From positions 1 through 7,864 of the forward strand of contig JABUTP010000048.1 of NCBI GenBank assembly GCA_021443625.1: a stretch of 7,864 nt of DNA, written 5' to 3'. Position 1 is the first letter of the stretch; each line of letters begins with the position of its first letter. Origin of the DNA: Bacteroidales bacterium. Its GTDB lineage: Bacteria; Bacteroidota; Bacteroidia; Bacteroidales; UBA932. Shown here piece by piece: positions 7,589 to 7,864 of this stretch. A model generated the notes under the pieces. That model made no database searches. It worked only from the letters and a program-made list of their open reading frames with translations, and was not told where the DNA came from. A program made the position numbers and the translations under genes.

Positions 7589-7864
7589 ATGACTCCGGAA
7601 ACTGTCAATTTTATCAAAGAGCACTCGGGCGATGACCCGACGAGGCTTCTGCTTGCACGCCACAAGTATCCCGATGTGGATATGAACTTGGTTGTCACCA
7701 CCATAGCCTCAAGGAAAAGGATAAAAGGGAAAGTGCCTTCGTGGGCGCAGTGCCCCTCTTTGGTGTTTCCGCTGGAGGTCTCGGCCCAGCAGTGCAGCAG
7801 CGAGGCCGCAGCCCTCTATAAACTCGGCCTCGTGGAGCGGCTGAAGCGGGCCGGCGGCAACGCT
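7589..7864 (+). CDS. SAM-dependent methyltransferase of the PG_1098/THUMP-like type, N-terminal 92 codons only
   Basis: An open frame from ATG at 7589 runs to the last base with no stop codon, so the gene continues outside the window. An in-frame TGA at 7583-7585 lies just upstream and fixes the ATG as the earliest AUG start. The visible protein begins MTPETVNFIKEHSGDDP, then has LLLARHKYPDVDMNLVVTTIASRKRIKGKVPSW and ends with VSAQQCSSEAAALYKLGLVERL. From memory this matches the N-terminal domain of a Bacteroidetes family of class I methyltransferases with a C-terminal THUMP-like domain. Their shared features are the KYP-VDM segment, the IPSW-like stretch, and the QCSSE-YK motif before the SAM-binding glycine loop. 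The glycine loop itself lies beyond the window, so enzymatic competence cannot be judged. The target, possibly an RNA, is unknown. It is divergent from the leu operon. Confidence 0.75.
   Translation, partial: MTPETVNFIKEHSGDDPTRLLLARHKYPDVDMNLVVTTIASRKRIKGKVPSWAQCPSLVFPLEVSAQQCSSEAAALYKLGLVERLKRAGGNA

Noticed and set aside
7337..7663. A 108-codon minus-strand frame across the divergent gap
   Set aside because: It runs opposite the start of the methyltransferase and in another frame within the DUF4886 signal peptide. It also spans both promoter candidates.

Overview
The window looks like chromosomal DNA of a Bacteroidales bacterium with moderately high GC. Supporting signs are Bacteroidetes-type promoter boxes (TAnnTTTG), start codons mostly without Shine-Dalgarno sequences, the Bacteroidetes form of a ~555-residue phospho-sugar mutase, a DUF4886 secreted protein, and the leuC-leuD-synthase-leuB gene order. 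I cannot fix the genus. No rRNA, tRNA, mobile element, CRISPR array or transfer scar was seen.

Layout. At the left edge (3-233, + strand) is a small two-helix membrane protein, possibly cut by the window edge. It converges on the minus-strand genes at a strong hairpin terminator (236-271). From 7470 down to 293, six minus-strand genes are packed with gaps of 16 nt or less, or short overlaps, so they read as one transcription unit: DUF4886 SGNH-like secreted protein, phospho-sugar mutase, leuC, leuD, a Leptospira-type citramalate synthase (cimA), leuB. At the right edge (7589 to the window end, + strand) is the first 92 codons of a SAM-dependent methyltransferase. The 118-bp divergent gap holds a plausible promoter for each direction, with overlapping upstream boxes, and an 11-bp perfect inverted repeat over the start region of the + strand promoter.

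How the genes work together. LeuC and LeuD form the isomerase and LeuB the dehydrogenase used for leucine. The same three enzymes can also process citramalate to 2-oxobutyrate, an isoleucine precursor. The synthase encoded between leuD and leuB carries the pyruvate-pocket residues known from Leptospira CimA (Leu76, Leu99, Tyr139) rather than those of 2-isopropylmalate synthase, and no canonical leuA lies in the window. The best reading is therefore an operon able to make isoleucine from pyruvate, with leucine synthesis depending on a leuA elsewhere. The mutase and the secreted DUF4886 protein stand upstream of leuC with no evident metabolic link.

Most of the window is ordinary core metabolism. 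I found no convincing undescribed system. The items most worth checking are the synthase specificity, the non-leu genes at the head of the operon, and the palindrome at the divergent promoter.
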